A DNA stretch of 56,059 nt from Thermoleophilaceae bacterium (GCA_016462645.1 JAEMSX010000011.1:1-56059), one strand, 5' to 3'. Counted from the stretch's first letter, positions 17,550 to 26,826 are shown. Notes: a model not told the origin generated them from the letters alone. Program-made: numbers and translations.

Positions 17550-18764
17550 ATGTTCTTCTCCGCACTCCGCCACAGCTCACATTCTCTTAATCGTCTCGCA
17601 ATCTCGCTGGTTGTCCTCGTGGCGGCAATCGGGATATTCGCCTCCAGCGCTTCAGCCGGCATCGCCAGGAACGGGATCGGCGTCACCTCGCCGCGCTCAG
17701 GCGCCACCCTCACCGACACCGCCGTGATCAAGGCCAGGGTCGGCAAGGCCATCGCCCGCCGCACCGCCCGCGTCGAGGTCTGGGTCGGTTCCAACCGCGT
17801 CGCCACCGACTGGGCCGCTCCCTACCGCTTCAACGTGGACACCACGCAGCTCGAGGACGGCAAGTACCAGTTCCGCGTCCGCGCGGTGCTCAAGAAGGGC
17901 CACAAAGGCAGCACTTCTCGCGCTCTGACGTATTCACAGCTGATTGCGGTGTACATCGCCAACAAGAAGAAGACGTCAGCGAAGAAGCCGACCACGGTCA
18001 AGCCCGTCCCGACTGCGCCGACCACGGTGCCGCCGCCCCCGCCGGCACCCACCGTCGACCCGACGATCGCGCAGATCACGAGCGGTCAGGCGGGGTGGCA
18101 CACGGTTTTCGCCGACGAGTTCAACGGCACGCAGCTTGACCGCACCAAGTTCAATGACCAGCGTGATGACTGGCTCAAGGGTGGATGGGCCTACAGCAAC
18201 CTCGAGGACGACCAGTACATGCCCGCCAACACGACGGTGTCCGGCGGCAACCTGGTGCAGACGATCCGTAAGGAGCGCTCGCCGGACGGCCACAACTACA
18301 CGACCGGCATGGTCAACACGAACAAGCGCTTCAGCTTCCAGTACGGCTATGTCGAAGCCCGCATGAACGTGCCGGCTTGTGACGGTTGCTGGCCCGCCTT
18401 CTGGATGCTCCCCAACCAGCAGGGTTGGCCGCCGGAGATCGACATCTTCGAGTTCTTCGACTCCGACACGGACACGCACGCGTACTTCTCCAGCCACTGG
18501 AAGAGCACGACCGCCGATCAGGAGTGGACCTCGGTATGGTCCTCGCCCGCCAACCTCACGAACAACTGGCACACGTACGGGATGCGCTGGACCTCAGAAG
18601 GCATCACGCCTTACGTCGACGGCGTCGCAGGTCCGACACTGACCGGCAAGGCCGTGCCGCACGAGGCGATGTACCTGATCATCCAGCAGGCGCTTGGTCA
18701 CGGCTACAACACGCCGGACGGCGTCCAGCTGAAGACCGACTACCTGCGCGTCTACCAGCAGTAG
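17550..18764 (+). CDS. Secreted glycoside hydrolase family 16 enzyme, copy 2
   Basis: 404 residues. N-terminal signal peptide (AISLVVLVAAIGIFASSASA), an Ig-like domain (GVTSPRSGATLTDTAVIKAR), a Pro/Thr/Val linker (residues about 145-175, TVPPPPPAP) and a GH16 catalytic domain beginning WHTVFADEFNGTQLDRTKFN. The signature PPEIDIFEFFD places the nucleophile at Glu296. Domain order and many motifs match copy 1 just upstream, but the linker differs (Pro-rich versus Lys-rich). The two copies have diverged well beyond a recent duplication and may differ in specificity. The enzyme probably acts outside the cell on the polymer made by this island. Confidence 0.88.
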   Translation: MFFSALRHSSHSLNRLAISLVVLVAAIGIFASSASAGIARNGIGVTSPRSGATLTDTAVIKARVGKAIARRTARVEVWVGSNRVATDWAAPYRFNVDTTQLEDGKYQFRVRAVLKKGHKGSTSRALTYSQLIAVYIANKKKTSAKKPTTVKPVPTAPTTVPPPPPAPTVDPTIAQITSGQAGWHTVFADEFNGTQLDRTKFNDQRDDWLKGGWAYSNLEDDQYMPANTTVSGGNLVQTIRKERSPDGHNYTTGMVNTNKRFSFQYGYVEARMNVPACDGCWPAFWMLPNQQGWPPEIDIFEFFDSDTDTHAYFSSHWKSTTADQEWTSVWSSPANLTNNWHTYGMRWTSEGITPYVDGVAGPTLTGKAVPHEAMYLIIQQALGHGYNTPDGVQLKTDYLRVYQQ

Positions 18765-18793
18765 TCGCCAGGACGCAATCGGCGCAGTCGCCG

Positions 18794-20290
18794 CTAGGAC
18801 ACGGCGATTACCGCGACGCCGATCGGCTTCGCGGCGGTGAGATCAAGCCGGCGCCGTGCTTCCGCAAGCGCATCGTGCTTGGCCTCATCGGTTGCTGCGA
18901 CAAACAGGACGTTGTCCACAAAGCCGGCCGCAGAAATCGATTCGCTGGAGTCGAGCGTCGCTCCGGCGTCCACGATCACCAGCGTCTCGCCGGTTGCGAG
19001 GCGCTCGATCAGCTCCTTGACCGCGATCGAGCCGATCAGGTCCGCTGAATCGCCGGACTGCGATCCGATCGGGATCAACCGCAGGCGGCCCGAGAGCTCC
19101 GTTGATTCGCCGGCAGTCAGCGGCACCGAAGACTCCGCCAGCGACGCGTCGCCGAGCAGCAGGTCCGACGTGCCGACGTGACCCTTCACGCCCATCAGAC
19201 GCGTCAGGCTGGCGTTGCGGAAGCCGACGTCGAGCAGCACGGTGTCGCGTCCGGAGCGTGCTGCGGTGTGTGCGAGGTTGGCGGCGATGCTGGAGTAGGT
19301 GTTGGGATTCGCGACGCCGGTCACGAGCAGGCTGCCGCCCATCTTTCCGCCTTCGAGGCCCTCGATCGCGGCCAGCAGCACGCGGCAGGCCTCTTCGCTG
19401 TCGGCGTCGTGTCTCCCCGGGCCCGATCCGCGGCGACCGGCAGGCATCACCGCCAGCAGCGGGAGACCGAGGTAGTCCGCGATCGCGATCGGCGAGCGCA
19501 CGCGTCCGTCGAGCGCGTCAAGCAGGAAGGCGATGCCGATTCCGATCGCCAGACCGAGCGCCAAACCGAGCACCAGCGCGATCAACATCTTCGGCTTGGT
19601 CTGCTCATAGTCGGTCGCTTTGGAGATCACCTGGGCGGTCGGGGTGCTCAGAGAGATGATCGATCGCAGCGAGTCGAGGTTGCGCTGGAGCTGCTGATAG
19701 CCCTGTGAGTCGCGCTGTCCGCTGTTCTCGAGCTGGCGCAGCTGCTTGCGCACCGTTGCGGCGGCCTCGAGCGCAAGTTGCTTCGAGACCTTGGTTGAAT
19801 AGATCACGTACTGGTCGACGTAGGCGTTGACCAGCTTCACCGCGGTGTCGCCGTCGCCGTTGGTCAGGGCGAAGTCGAGCAGGTCGCCGTTCACGTCGGG
19901 CGTCACTGTGACGCTGTCGAGCAGCTCATTCACGTCGAGGCCGGTGCCGGGTACAGCCTTCAGCGTTGCCGCAGCGACCTCAGGGGAGGCGGCGAGCTTC
20001 GCCTGGGCCTCGAGCACGCGCGGGCCCTCGTTGACCTGCGCGCCGGGGTCAACGATGTTGTTCAGGCTCTTGGCCAGCGACTGGCGCTGGATCAGTGTGG
20101 TCGCGTCGGCTTCGTAGACCTTCTCCTGGCGTGCGGTGTAGAGGAACGCGACGATCAGGCCGACGAAGGTCAGCAGGACGATCAGCCACCAGCGGCGCGT
20201 CAGAACGCCGATCACGTCAAAGATCGTGGACGGGGGCTTGCGAAAGCCGCCGGCGTCGGGTGAGTCGGGATGCTGGGTGTCGATGCTCAT
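18794..20290 (-). CDS. Wzz-like chain-length regulator fused to a degenerate BY-kinase domain
   Basis: 498 residues. The Wzz domain has TM1 near residues 32-52 (WWLIVLLTFVGLIVAFLYTA), a periplasmic/extracellular coiled coil (AATVRKQLRQLENSGQRDS) and TM2 (MLIALVLGLALGLAIGIGIA). The C-terminal part aligns with BY-kinases, but the nucleotide site is ruined. Where the intact paralog at 26977 has VENEGKSTT, this protein has VANPNTYSS. Walker A' LVDLDLRRP is LLDVGFRNA here, and there is no C-terminal tyrosine cluster. ATP binding is therefore unlikely; it may act as a scaffold or a dominant partner for the active kinase. Single gene oriented against its GH16 neighbour and followed upstream by the Wzy-like gene. 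Confidence 0.85.
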   Translation of the reverse strand: MSIDTQHPDSPDAGGFRKPPSTIFDVIGVLTRRWWLIVLLTFVGLIVAFLYTARQEKVYEADATTLIQRQSLAKSLNNIVDPGAQVNEGPRVLEAQAKLAASPEVAAATLKAVPGTGLDVNELLDSVTVTPDVNGDLLDFALTNGDGDTAVKLVNAYVDQYVIYSTKVSKQLALEAAATVRKQLRQLENSGQRDSQGYQQLQRNLDSLRSIISLSTPTAQVISKATDYEQTKPKMLIALVLGLALGLAIGIGIAFLLDALDGRVRSPIAIADYLGLPLLAVMPAGRRGSGPGRHDADSEEACRVLLAAIEGLEGGKMGGSLLVTGVANPNTYSSIAANLAHTAARSGRDTVLLDVGFRNASLTRLMGVKGHVGTSDLLLGDASLAESSVPLTAGESTELSGRLRLIPIGSQSGDSADLIGSIAVKELIERLATGETLVIVDAGATLDSSESISAAGFVDNVLFVAATDEAKHDALAEARRRLDLTAAKPIGVAVIAVS

Positions 20291-20315
20291 GAAGTCCGTT
20301 TGTTTTGCTCAAAGA

Positions 20316-21800
20316 TCATGCGTTCGCCCTCGCCCCGATGTTCTCCTCCCGCTCTTCCCGTGTGAGAGTCCGATACCAGAGGCCGGCGACGATCAATCCG
20401 CTGGGGACATATAAGTAGCGGTCCGCGAGCTGGTTCTCGACCAGACCGAGCAGCGCCCAGATCACAACCGCCGCACCGGCCGCCGCGACTATCGCGCTCG
20501 CCTCGAGATCGAGATTGGGATCGCGGAAGACCTTGCGCGACGTGGCGACCGATCCGGCGAGGAACGCCAGGAACGCGGTGAGGCCGGCGAGGCCGGTGCT
20601 GGCCAGCAGCTGCAGGTAGATCAGGTGAGCGTCGCGGGCGTTCACGAGCCCGGCACCGAGGATCGGATTGGAGACGAACTGATCAAGGCTTTCGGCGCGC
20701 AGGCCCTTGCGCTCGTTGTCGGAATCCGACACCTGTGCCTGGACCGCGCGATCGCCCTCGCCTCCGGTCAGGCGTTTCACGGAGTTCAGCGCTTCGCCGC
20801 GAAACGCGAGGCCGGCCATCAGCATTCCGGCAATGCCGGCGACCACGACCCATTTGAAGGTCTGCGCGCGGATCTGCGGGGGCAGCATCGCCGTGCCGAT
20901 CAGCACACCGAGCACGTAGGCGACCAGCGCGCCACGCGAGCCCGTCGAGAGCACCGCCAGGCCGAGTACGCAGAGTGCGAGGAAGAACGAGACCCGCAGC
21001 ACTCTCGTCTTGGCGACGACCATTCTCCCGAGCACGAGCGGCGTCGTCATGCACATCGCCACGCCGAGGTGGTTTGAGTGGCTGGTGAGACCGGTTGAGC
21101 GGCCGGCCGAGATCACGTGCGTGATCTTCTCGCCGATGCCGAGGTGCAGGCCGTAGTCACCGATCGCCACGGCTGAGTTGACCATCGCCGAGAGGATCCA
21201 CATGTCGACGATCCAGGGCAGCGCGCGCTGTTCGCCCGCGATCGCGCCGATCACGGCCGGCACCAGCACCATCGCCGCGATCAGTCGCAGCAGGCCGGCG
21301 AGCGAAACGAGTGAGTCGTCCAGAAAAACCATCGAGATCAGGCCGATCAGGGAGATCACGAGCGCCGGAATCGTGATCCATGCCGGCAGCATGAACTGGC
21401 GTTGCAGGCGGCGGTCAAACAGTGCGGGAGTGGCGGCGGCCGTTGCCAGCAGCAGGAAGACGTCGCTCACCGCGAGTGAGCCACCGACGCGCACGCCGTT
21501 CCAGGTCATCGCGAACATCGAGATGGTCAGCAGGCCGAGCGCCGCCTGATCGAGCGGCGCGCGCAGACTGGCGGGCGCGAGCTTCGGGAAATCGACGCGC
21601 AGGAAGTAGAACGGCACGGCAGCGGCGATCGCCGCGAACGGCGCCAGCATGATCGGCGTGGGTCTGAAGTTGTTGTCGATTCCTGCGAGCACTGCCCAGG
21701 TGACGACTGCGGTCAGCAGGCAGCCAAAAGCGGCTGCAATCACGGCCAATCGAGTGTCTTCAGGGCGCTCCGCACGAATGGGGATCGTGGTCGGGGCCAT
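20316..21800 (-). CDS. O-antigen ligase/Wzy-like polymerase, locus A
   Basis: 494 residues from ATG 21800; the frame stays open further upstream to 22232, but that part is antisense to the acyltransferase gene and is rejected. About a dozen membrane helices. It contains the Wzy_C loop (SAGRSTGLTSHSNHLGVAM) and a helix starting STGSRGALVAYVLGVL. Later comes a conserved stretch NPILGAGLVNARDAHLIYLQ, with the Arg/His residues expected in O-antigen ligase family proteins. Members polymerise or ligate lipid-linked oligosaccharides on the outer face of the membrane. Located 25 bases upstream of the Wzz-like gene in the same direction, so a two-gene operon is likely. Confidence 0.85.
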   Translation of the reverse strand: MAPTTIPIRAERPEDTRLAVIAAAFGCLLTAVVTWAVLAGIDNNFRPTPIMLAPFAAIAAAVPFYFLRVDFPKLAPASLRAPLDQAALGLLTISMFAMTWNGVRVGGSLAVSDVFLLLATAAATPALFDRRLQRQFMLPAWITIPALVISLIGLISMVFLDDSLVSLAGLLRLIAAMVLVPAVIGAIAGEQRALPWIVDMWILSAMVNSAVAIGDYGLHLGIGEKITHVISAGRSTGLTSHSNHLGVAMCMTTPLVLGRMVVAKTRVLRVSFFLALCVLGLAVLSTGSRGALVAYVLGVLIGTAMLPPQIRAQTFKWVVVAGIAGMLMAGLAFRGEALNSVKRLTGGEGDRAVQAQVSDSDNERKGLRAESLDQFVSNPILGAGLVNARDAHLIYLQLLASTGLAGLTAFLAFLAGSVATSRKVFRDPNLDLEASAIVAAAGAAVVIWALLGLVENQLADRYLYVPSGLIVAGLWYRTLTREEREENIGARANA

Positions 21801-21887
21801 CGCGATCAGCCTAGCCCGGAAAGCCGGCCCGGGCAAGGGGTCGGTGATAGCCTCGGGAACGATGTTGCAGACCACAGGAGAGGGCGG

Positions 21888-22565
21888 ATGAAGGGACTCG
21901 TTCAGCCGCTGGTGATCGTCTTCACGTCGCTCTTCCTCAATGGAGAACAGCGTCAGAAGATCCTGCGCAAAATGTTCGGGCACGAAGTGCACCCGAGCGC
22001 GCGGATCGGCCTCAGCTTCATCTCCGTCGAGCACCTCTACATGGCCGAGGGTTCCGGGATCGCAAGCCTCACCCTGATTCGCGGATTGCGCGAGTGTCTG
22101 CTCCACGAGGAGGTCGACATCGGCCGCTTCAACTGGATCACCGCGATCCCGCTCGGCGGCACCGAGTTCTTCCAGAAGGTCGAGAATCGCGACCCGTCGC
22201 TCGAGATCAAGTTCGGTTCCGTGATCCTGCACCGCAACATCATCGACTGCAACGCGAAGGTCTCGATGGGCGAGCTCTCAGGTATTGCCGGCTATCGCAC
22301 CACGCTTCTGACGCACGGCGTGGACATTCGCGAGAACGCGCAGACCGCAGAGCCGGTAACGATTGGCGATCACACGATGGTCGGATCGAACTGCGTGATC
22401 CTCGGTGGATCGGTGATTCCCGATTACAGCGTCGTCTCGGCCGGATCAACCGTGCGCAACGCGTTCACCGAACCGGGCCTCTATTCAGGCGTACCGGCCA
22501 AGCGCGTCGCCGACCTGCCGCAGGACGCCAAGTTCTTCCATCGCACAACGAAGATGATCTACTGA
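21888..22565 (+). CDS. Hexapeptide-repeat acyltransferase (WbbJ-like)
   Basis: 225 residues. Left-handed beta helix pattern in the second half (VTIGDHTMVGSNCVILGGSV, IPDYSVVSAGSTV, ending GLYSGVPAKRVADLP). His residues that could be catalytic occur in ILHRNIIDCN and LLTHGVDIREN. The first half is less typical. Such proteins O-acetylate sugars of surface polymers with acetyl-CoA. Ribosome site GAGAGGGCGG directly before ATG 21888. Divergent from the Wzy-like gene across 87 bases and convergent with the FkbM gene, overlapping it by 7 bases. Confidence 0.8.
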   Translation: MKGLVQPLVIVFTSLFLNGEQRQKILRKMFGHEVHPSARIGLSFISVEHLYMAEGSGIASLTLIRGLRECLLHEEVDIGRFNWITAIPLGGTEFFQKVENRDPSLEIKFGSVILHRNIIDCNAKVSMGELSGIAGYRTTLLTHGVDIRENAQTAEPVTIGDHTMVGSNCVILGGSVIPDYSVVSAGSTVRNAFTEPGLYSGVPAKRVADLPQDAKFFHRTTKMIY

Positions 22566-23311
22566 CGGCTGAAGAGCGCGTCAACCTGCAGGCAACGACC
22601 ATCGGAGTCGTAGGCGGGTCCAAACACGCCGGCGATCCTGAAACCGCGTGCGGCGAGAAACTCGATCACTTCGTTGGCGAGCGCCTGACCCTCGTAGAGC
22701 TCGACGAACGAGCACTCAACGAAGATCGAGTCGATCGATTGGAGTGTCTTCTCGGCGCCACGCAACACGGAGAGTTCAGCGCCCTGGACATCGATCTTCA
22801 GCAGCACCGGACCCTCGAGCGGCTCAGCCACGAGATTGTCAAGCGTCTGAAGTGCGATCTCCTCGGTCGTCGCCTCCTCGGTCCCCGGGTACGCCGTGGT
22901 CTGGCCCTCGCCGATCGAGAGCAGCGAAGAGGAGTCAGAGCGCTTGGAGATGTGCAGCTCGGCGGTGCCGACGCTGTCGGAGAGCGCGTAGTTCTGGATC
23001 GTCACGCGCGGGTCGCCGGCGATCGCGCTGCGGATCTTCTCCACGCCTTCAGCCTGCGGCTCGAAGGTGATGACCTTCGCTCTCGGGAAGCGCTCGAGCG
23101 CGAACAGCGTGAACTGCCCGTGGTGTCCGCCGACGTCCAGCACGGTGGCGAATTCCTTGCCCCAACCGACATCGCGATGCTCGACCGTGGCGGCAACTCC
23201 GTGACGCACTGCGGCGCGCCAGCGCTTGTTCCCGGCGAGGATCGTGAGCTTCTTGGCCTTGCGCGCCTGATCGCGCAGCTTGCCGCTGAAATTTGCAGTC
23301 GAGTTAGCCAC
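22559..23311 (-). CDS. FkbM family SAM-dependent methyltransferase, locus A
   Basis: 250 residues. SAM-binding motif I FATVLDVGGHHGQFTLFALE, followed by acidic motif VITFEPQAEGVEKI. FkbM landmarks are present: YALSDSVGTAELHI, LQTLDNLVAEPLEGPVLLKI, then DVQGAELSVLRGAEKTL. FkbM proteins O-methylate sugars or polyketides; in an exopolysaccharide island a sugar hydroxyl is the probable target. A second, distant FkbM protein is encoded at 46276-47082. Confidence 0.88.
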   Translation of the reverse strand: MANSTANFSGKLRDQARKAKKLTILAGNKRWRAAVRHGVAATVEHRDVGWGKEFATVLDVGGHHGQFTLFALERFPRAKVITFEPQAEGVEKIRSAIAGDPRVTIQNYALSDSVGTAELHISKRSDSSSLLSIGEGQTTAYPGTEEATTEEIALQTLDNLVAEPLEGPVLLKIDVQGAELSVLRGAEKTLQSIDSIFVECSFVELYEGQALANEVIEFLAARGFRIAGVFGPAYDSDGRCLQVDALFSRQ

Positions 23312-23373
23312 TGTTGGCGCCGCAGTCTACCCCTCTATCCTTGGTCTGCGATGGCGCCGCAGGGGTCTATTTC

Positions 23374-24555
23374 ATGCGCGTAGCGCAGGTGGTACCGATG
23401 TTTTCGAACCGTTTCGGTGGCCCGGTGACGATGGTCGCCGACGCGGCCGAGGTGCTCGCAGACCAGGGCGTTGAAGGCACGATCTACGCGACCGATCTCG
23501 GCAAGGCACCATGGGCGAAGGATTGGCGCGCGGTGCTTCCCGAGGAGCTTCCGGCCAACGCCGATGTGCTCGACTACGAATTGTTCCCGGTCAAGGCCCC
23601 GCACCGCCTGCTCTATTCGCCGGGGCTCGCAAAGCGTCTCGACGAGGTCGTCAAGGACTACGACCTCGTGCACATCCACTCGCTGTGGCTGCACCCGCAA
23701 TATGCGGCGCAGCACGCCGCGCGCGCGGCCGGCGTGCCGTACGTGGTCTCCCTGCACGGCGCGCTCGATCCGTACCTGCGCCAACGCGGCAAGCTGCGCA
23801 AGGCCGTCACCTCAAAGCTCTGGCAGGACGGCATGCTTGAGAACGCGAAGGTGATCCATGTGACCACTGCCGCCGAGCAGGAGCTCACCAACGACATCGC
23901 GCCAGCGGTCCCGCGCGTGATCGTCCCCAACGGGACATGGGTGGACAGGCTCGCGCCCGCCGATGCGGACGGGGCGCGATTCCGCGCAGAGTTCATGGAT
24001 GGATTCGACGGGCCGCTCGCGCTGTTTCTCGGGCGGATCAACTTCAAGAAGGGACTCGAGGTGCTGATCGACTCGTTCAAGCACGTGGTCGCCGCCACGC
24101 CCGAGGCGCGGCTTGCGATCGTCGGTCCCGACGACGAGGGCCTGCTGCCCGAACTCGAACTGCGCGTCGCCGCGCTGGGACTCGATGACCGCATCACATT
24201 CACCGGCGCGTTGTACGACCCTCATCGCACCGATGCGCTCGCCGCGGCCGATGTCTGGTGCCTCTCGTCGCATTCGGAGAATTTCGGGATCGCCGTGATC
24301 GAGGCGATGGCCGCCGGCTGCGCGACTGTGATCTCCCCGGCCGTGAATCTCGCTGACGAGGTGATGGCCGCCGGCGCGGGCGTCGTGGCCGACCTCGAAC
24401 CCGAGAAGTTCGGCCGGGCCATCAGCGAGCTGTTCGCCGATCCGGCACGCCGCGCGGAGATTGCGAGTGCGGGCGAACGCTTCGCGCGTACGTTCGACTG
24501 GCCGGCGGTCGGCCCGCAGCTCATCAAGATGTATGAGCAGGCCGCCCGCAAGTAG
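23374..24555 (+). CDS. Glycosyltransferase family 4, locus A
   Basis: 393 residues from ATG 23374, where the protein begins MRVAQVVPMFSNRFGGPVTM (glycine-rich acceptor loop). The open extension to 23314 has no ribosome site. The donor-binding half shows LFLGRINFKKGLEVLIDSFK, ITFTGALYDPHR and the EX7E motif in SENFGIAVIEAMAAGCATVI. Builds a glycosidic bond of the lipid-linked repeat unit; sugar and linkage are unknown. First of three consecutive same-strand genes (GT4, flippase, SGNH hydrolase) with 14- and 5-base gaps. Confidence 0.9.
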   Translation: MRVAQVVPMFSNRFGGPVTMVADAAEVLADQGVEGTIYATDLGKAPWAKDWRAVLPEELPANADVLDYELFPVKAPHRLLYSPGLAKRLDEVVKDYDLVHIHSLWLHPQYAAQHAARAAGVPYVVSLHGALDPYLRQRGKLRKAVTSKLWQDGMLENAKVIHVTTAAEQELTNDIAPAVPRVIVPNGTWVDRLAPADADGARFRAEFMDGFDGPLALFLGRINFKKGLEVLIDSFKHVVAATPEARLAIVGPDDEGLLPELELRVAALGLDDRITFTGALYDPHRTDALAAADVWCLSSHSENFGIAVIEAMAAGCATVISPAVNLADEVMAAGAGVVADLEPEKFGRAISELFADPARRAEIASAGERFARTFDWPAVGPQLIKMYEQAARK

Positions 24556-24569
24556 GGCGTAGTCCAGGC

Positions 24570-25838
24570 ATGTCCAAACTTCGCCAAATTCTCGCCAGCG
24601 CAGACCGCGCGACGCTCGGCACGATCGTCGCCGGGATGCTCGCGCAGCTTGGCCTGGTGGTCAGCGGAATCATCGCGGCGCGTGCTCTTGGTCCGAGCGA
24701 TCGTGGCTACCTCGCGGCCTTCCAGGCCGTCGCGGTGGCGGGTTCGTTCATCCTCGCCCTCGGCGTGCCGGTCGCGATCGCCTACTACGTCGCGCGCGAC
24801 CAGAATGTCGCCCGCGACTCCGTGCGTCGTCTGAAGAAGCTCATCGGCGTCCAGCTGTTCGCCTCGGTCCTGATCCCCGCGCTGGTTTTCCTGATCGCGT
24901 TTGCGGACGACCCGGCGCACGCAAAGGAGGCGGCCTGGCTGACGCTCCCGATGACCGCCGCGCTGCTGATCGCGATGTACGCGACGAGCTACCTGCAGGG
25001 CATGCAGCGCTTCCTCGCCTACAACCTTTTCCGCACGATCCCGATCCCGATCTATGGCGCGACGCTGATCGTGCTCGTTCTGATCGGCCTCGACGGGCTG
25101 CTGGACTTCGCCGTCGCGTACACCGTGATCGTGACGGTCGTGGCAGTGCTCGGCGTGGTGATCGTCTGGCGCTGGCTTCCGCCCGAGGGCGGCGAGGAGG
25201 TTCCGGCCGGCAAGTACCTCAGCTACGGGCTGAAGGGCCAGATCGGAAGTGTCTCGCCGCTTGAGGTGTTTCAGGTCGACTACCTGGTGGTCGGAGCGCT
25301 CGCCGGTCCGTACTGGCTCGGACTCTACGCCGGCGCAATGGCCTTCACGAACCTGCCGCGCTTTGTGGCGATGGGGATCGGCGTGGTCGCCTTCCCGCGC
25401 GTGGCCGCGGCACGCGGCACCGATCACGCGGTGAGAAGCGCGCTCGACGCGGTTGGCCTGATCACGGCGTTCGCCGCCGTGGTCGTGGTGCTTCTCGAGT
25501 TGATCGTCGGTTGGCTGATTCCGTTTCTCTTTGGCGAGGCGTTCGCGGCATCGGTGCCGATCGCGCGCGTGCTGCTGATCAGCGCGCTGCTGCTGAGCAT
25601 CCGCCGCGTGGTCGGCGACGTGATGCGCGGGGGCGGCGCCCCGCTGCCCAGCACCAGCGCCGAGGTGCTTTCGTGGGTCGTGTACGGCATCGCGGTCGTG
25701 CCGATGGTTCATCGCCACGGCGCGCTCGGTGCTGCCTGGTCGATGACGTTTGCGGCTGCGGTGAGCACGCTCTACCTCAGCTATCTGGCGTCACAGATGC
25801 TCAATCGAATTAGGCTGCAGGAGCCTGCGGGCGAGTAA
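24570..25838 (+). CDS. Polysaccharide flippase (Wzx/MATE-like), locus A
   Basis: 422 residues, about 12 membrane helices spread over the whole length. It starts in the usual way for the family, with a short amphipathic segment then TIVAGMLAQLGLVVSGIIAA and RALGPSDRGYLAAF. Moves undecaprenyl-linked repeat units across the membrane. Other hydrophobic blocks include LFASVLIPALVFLIAF, GATLIVLVLIGLDGLLDFAV and ALLLSIRRVVGDVMRGGGAP. It lies between a GT4 and an SGNH hydrolase in one operon; the second flippase is at 40323-41774. Confidence 0.88.
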   Translation: MSKLRQILASADRATLGTIVAGMLAQLGLVVSGIIAARALGPSDRGYLAAFQAVAVAGSFILALGVPVAIAYYVARDQNVARDSVRRLKKLIGVQLFASVLIPALVFLIAFADDPAHAKEAAWLTLPMTAALLIAMYATSYLQGMQRFLAYNLFRTIPIPIYGATLIVLVLIGLDGLLDFAVAYTVIVTVVAVLGVVIVWRWLPPEGGEEVPAGKYLSYGLKGQIGSVSPLEVFQVDYLVVGALAGPYWLGLYAGAMAFTNLPRFVAMGIGVVAFPRVAAARGTDHAVRSALDAVGLITAFAAVVVVLLELIVGWLIPFLFGEAFAASVPIARVLLISALLLSIRRVVGDVMRGGGAPLPSTSAEVLSWVVYGIAVVPMVHRHGALGAAWSMTFAAAVSTLYLSYLASQMLNRIRLQEPAGE

Positions 25839-25843
25839 CAAGG

Positions 25844-26788
25844 ATGCACCTCCCCAAGTCAAAACCGATGCGTTGGATCCTCGGAATCGTCGGCGTCATT
25901 CTCCTCCTCGGCGTGGCATTGGTCGGCTTCGCCTTCCTGCCGGAGAACATCCAGACCACGCTGATGCCGCCGCAGAAGCACCCCAAGCCCGCCGAGTACG
26001 TCTCGATCGGCGACTCATACACCGCGGCCCCGAAGCTCGCGACCCAGATCGCGGACAACACGCCGAGCACTTGCTACCAGTCGAACTCGAACTACCCGCA
26101 CATCGTCGCGAAGGCGATCAAGCCGGAGTCGTTCGTGGACATGAGCTGCTCGGGCGCGTTCGTGAAGGATCTGACGAAGCCGCAGTTCACTCCGAAGGGC
26201 TCGAACGCCGCGCAGGATGAAGCGCTCGGTGCCAACACCAGGCTGGTGACGATCGGCCTCAGCGGCAACGACGCGAAGATCCTCACGCTGTTCTTTGAAT
26301 GCGCGGGTACGCCGCACGACGAATCAGAGCCGAGCAACTGCGTCGAGAAGTTCAAGTCCGGCGGCAAGGACGGCTTTCTCGAAGCCGTCCATGCCACTCA
26401 GCCGCTGATCGAGGGCATGCTCACGACGGTCGAGACCAAGGCGCCCAGCGCCCAGGTCTTCGTTGTCGGCTACCCGCAGATCACGCCCAACGACGGCACC
26501 GACTGCCCGGACGAGATGAACTTCTCCGCCGAGGACATGACCTACCTCGACACCGCGCTCCGCGAACTGAACGCGCAGTTGAAGGACGCCGCCAAGCGTC
26601 ACGGCATGACCTACGTGGACACCTACACGCCGTCGAAGGGCTTCAACGTCTGCGCCCCGCGTGACCGGCGCTGGATCGAGTCGGTCGTTCCGACCGATCC
26701 CGCCTTCGCGATGCATCCGAATCCGGTCGGCGAGCTGGGCATGGCCGAGGCCGTGATCAAGTCGATCAACAAGAACTACAAGCACTGA
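25844..26788 (+). CDS. Membrane-anchored SGNH/GDSL hydrolase
   Basis: 314 residues. One N-terminal membrane helix (WILGIVGVILLLGVALVGFA) and then an extracytoplasmic SGNH domain. Block I YVSIGDSYTAAP gives nucleophile Ser58; block II is DMSCSGA, block III GLSGND (Gly, Asn), and the Asp/His pair comes from PTDPAFAMHPNPVGE. Four further Cys residues in the domain may form disulfides. Family members are esterases or deacetylases; in this operon, removal of O-acyl groups from the polymer is a reasonable guess. ATG 25868 is a possible alternative start. Last gene of the operon, followed by three palindromes. Confidence 0.85.
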   Translation: MHLPKSKPMRWILGIVGVILLLGVALVGFAFLPENIQTTLMPPQKHPKPAEYVSIGDSYTAAPKLATQIADNTPSTCYQSNSNYPHIVAKAIKPESFVDMSCSGAFVKDLTKPQFTPKGSNAAQDEALGANTRLVTIGLSGNDAKILTLFFECAGTPHDESEPSNCVEKFKSGGKDGFLEAVHATQPLIEGMLTTVETKAPSAQVFVVGYPQITPNDGTDCPDEMNFSAEDMTYLDTALRELNAQLKDAAKRHGMTYVDTYTPSKGFNVCAPRDRRWIESVVPTDPAFAMHPNPVGELGMAEAVIKSINKNYKH

Positions 26789-26805
26789 CCCAATCACTCA
26801 TCTCT

Positions 26806-26826
26806 TTGCATGCCTGAGGCATGCAA
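26806..26826. repeat. Palindrome copy 1
   Basis: TTGCATGCC, TGA, GGCATGCAA: a perfect 9-bp stem with a three-base loop, 18 bases after the SGNH hydrolase stop. Confidence 0.7.

Noticed and set aside
21801-22232. 144-residue N-terminal extension of the Wzy-like gene
   Set aside because: It runs antisense through the acyltransferase gene; ATG 21800 starts the membrane protein properly.
24222-25718. 498-codon minus-strand ORF opposite the GT4/flippase genes
   Set aside because: Composition is charge-rich and repetitive (His/Arg/Asp), no domain or ribosome site; it is the antisense shadow of high-GC coding sequence.
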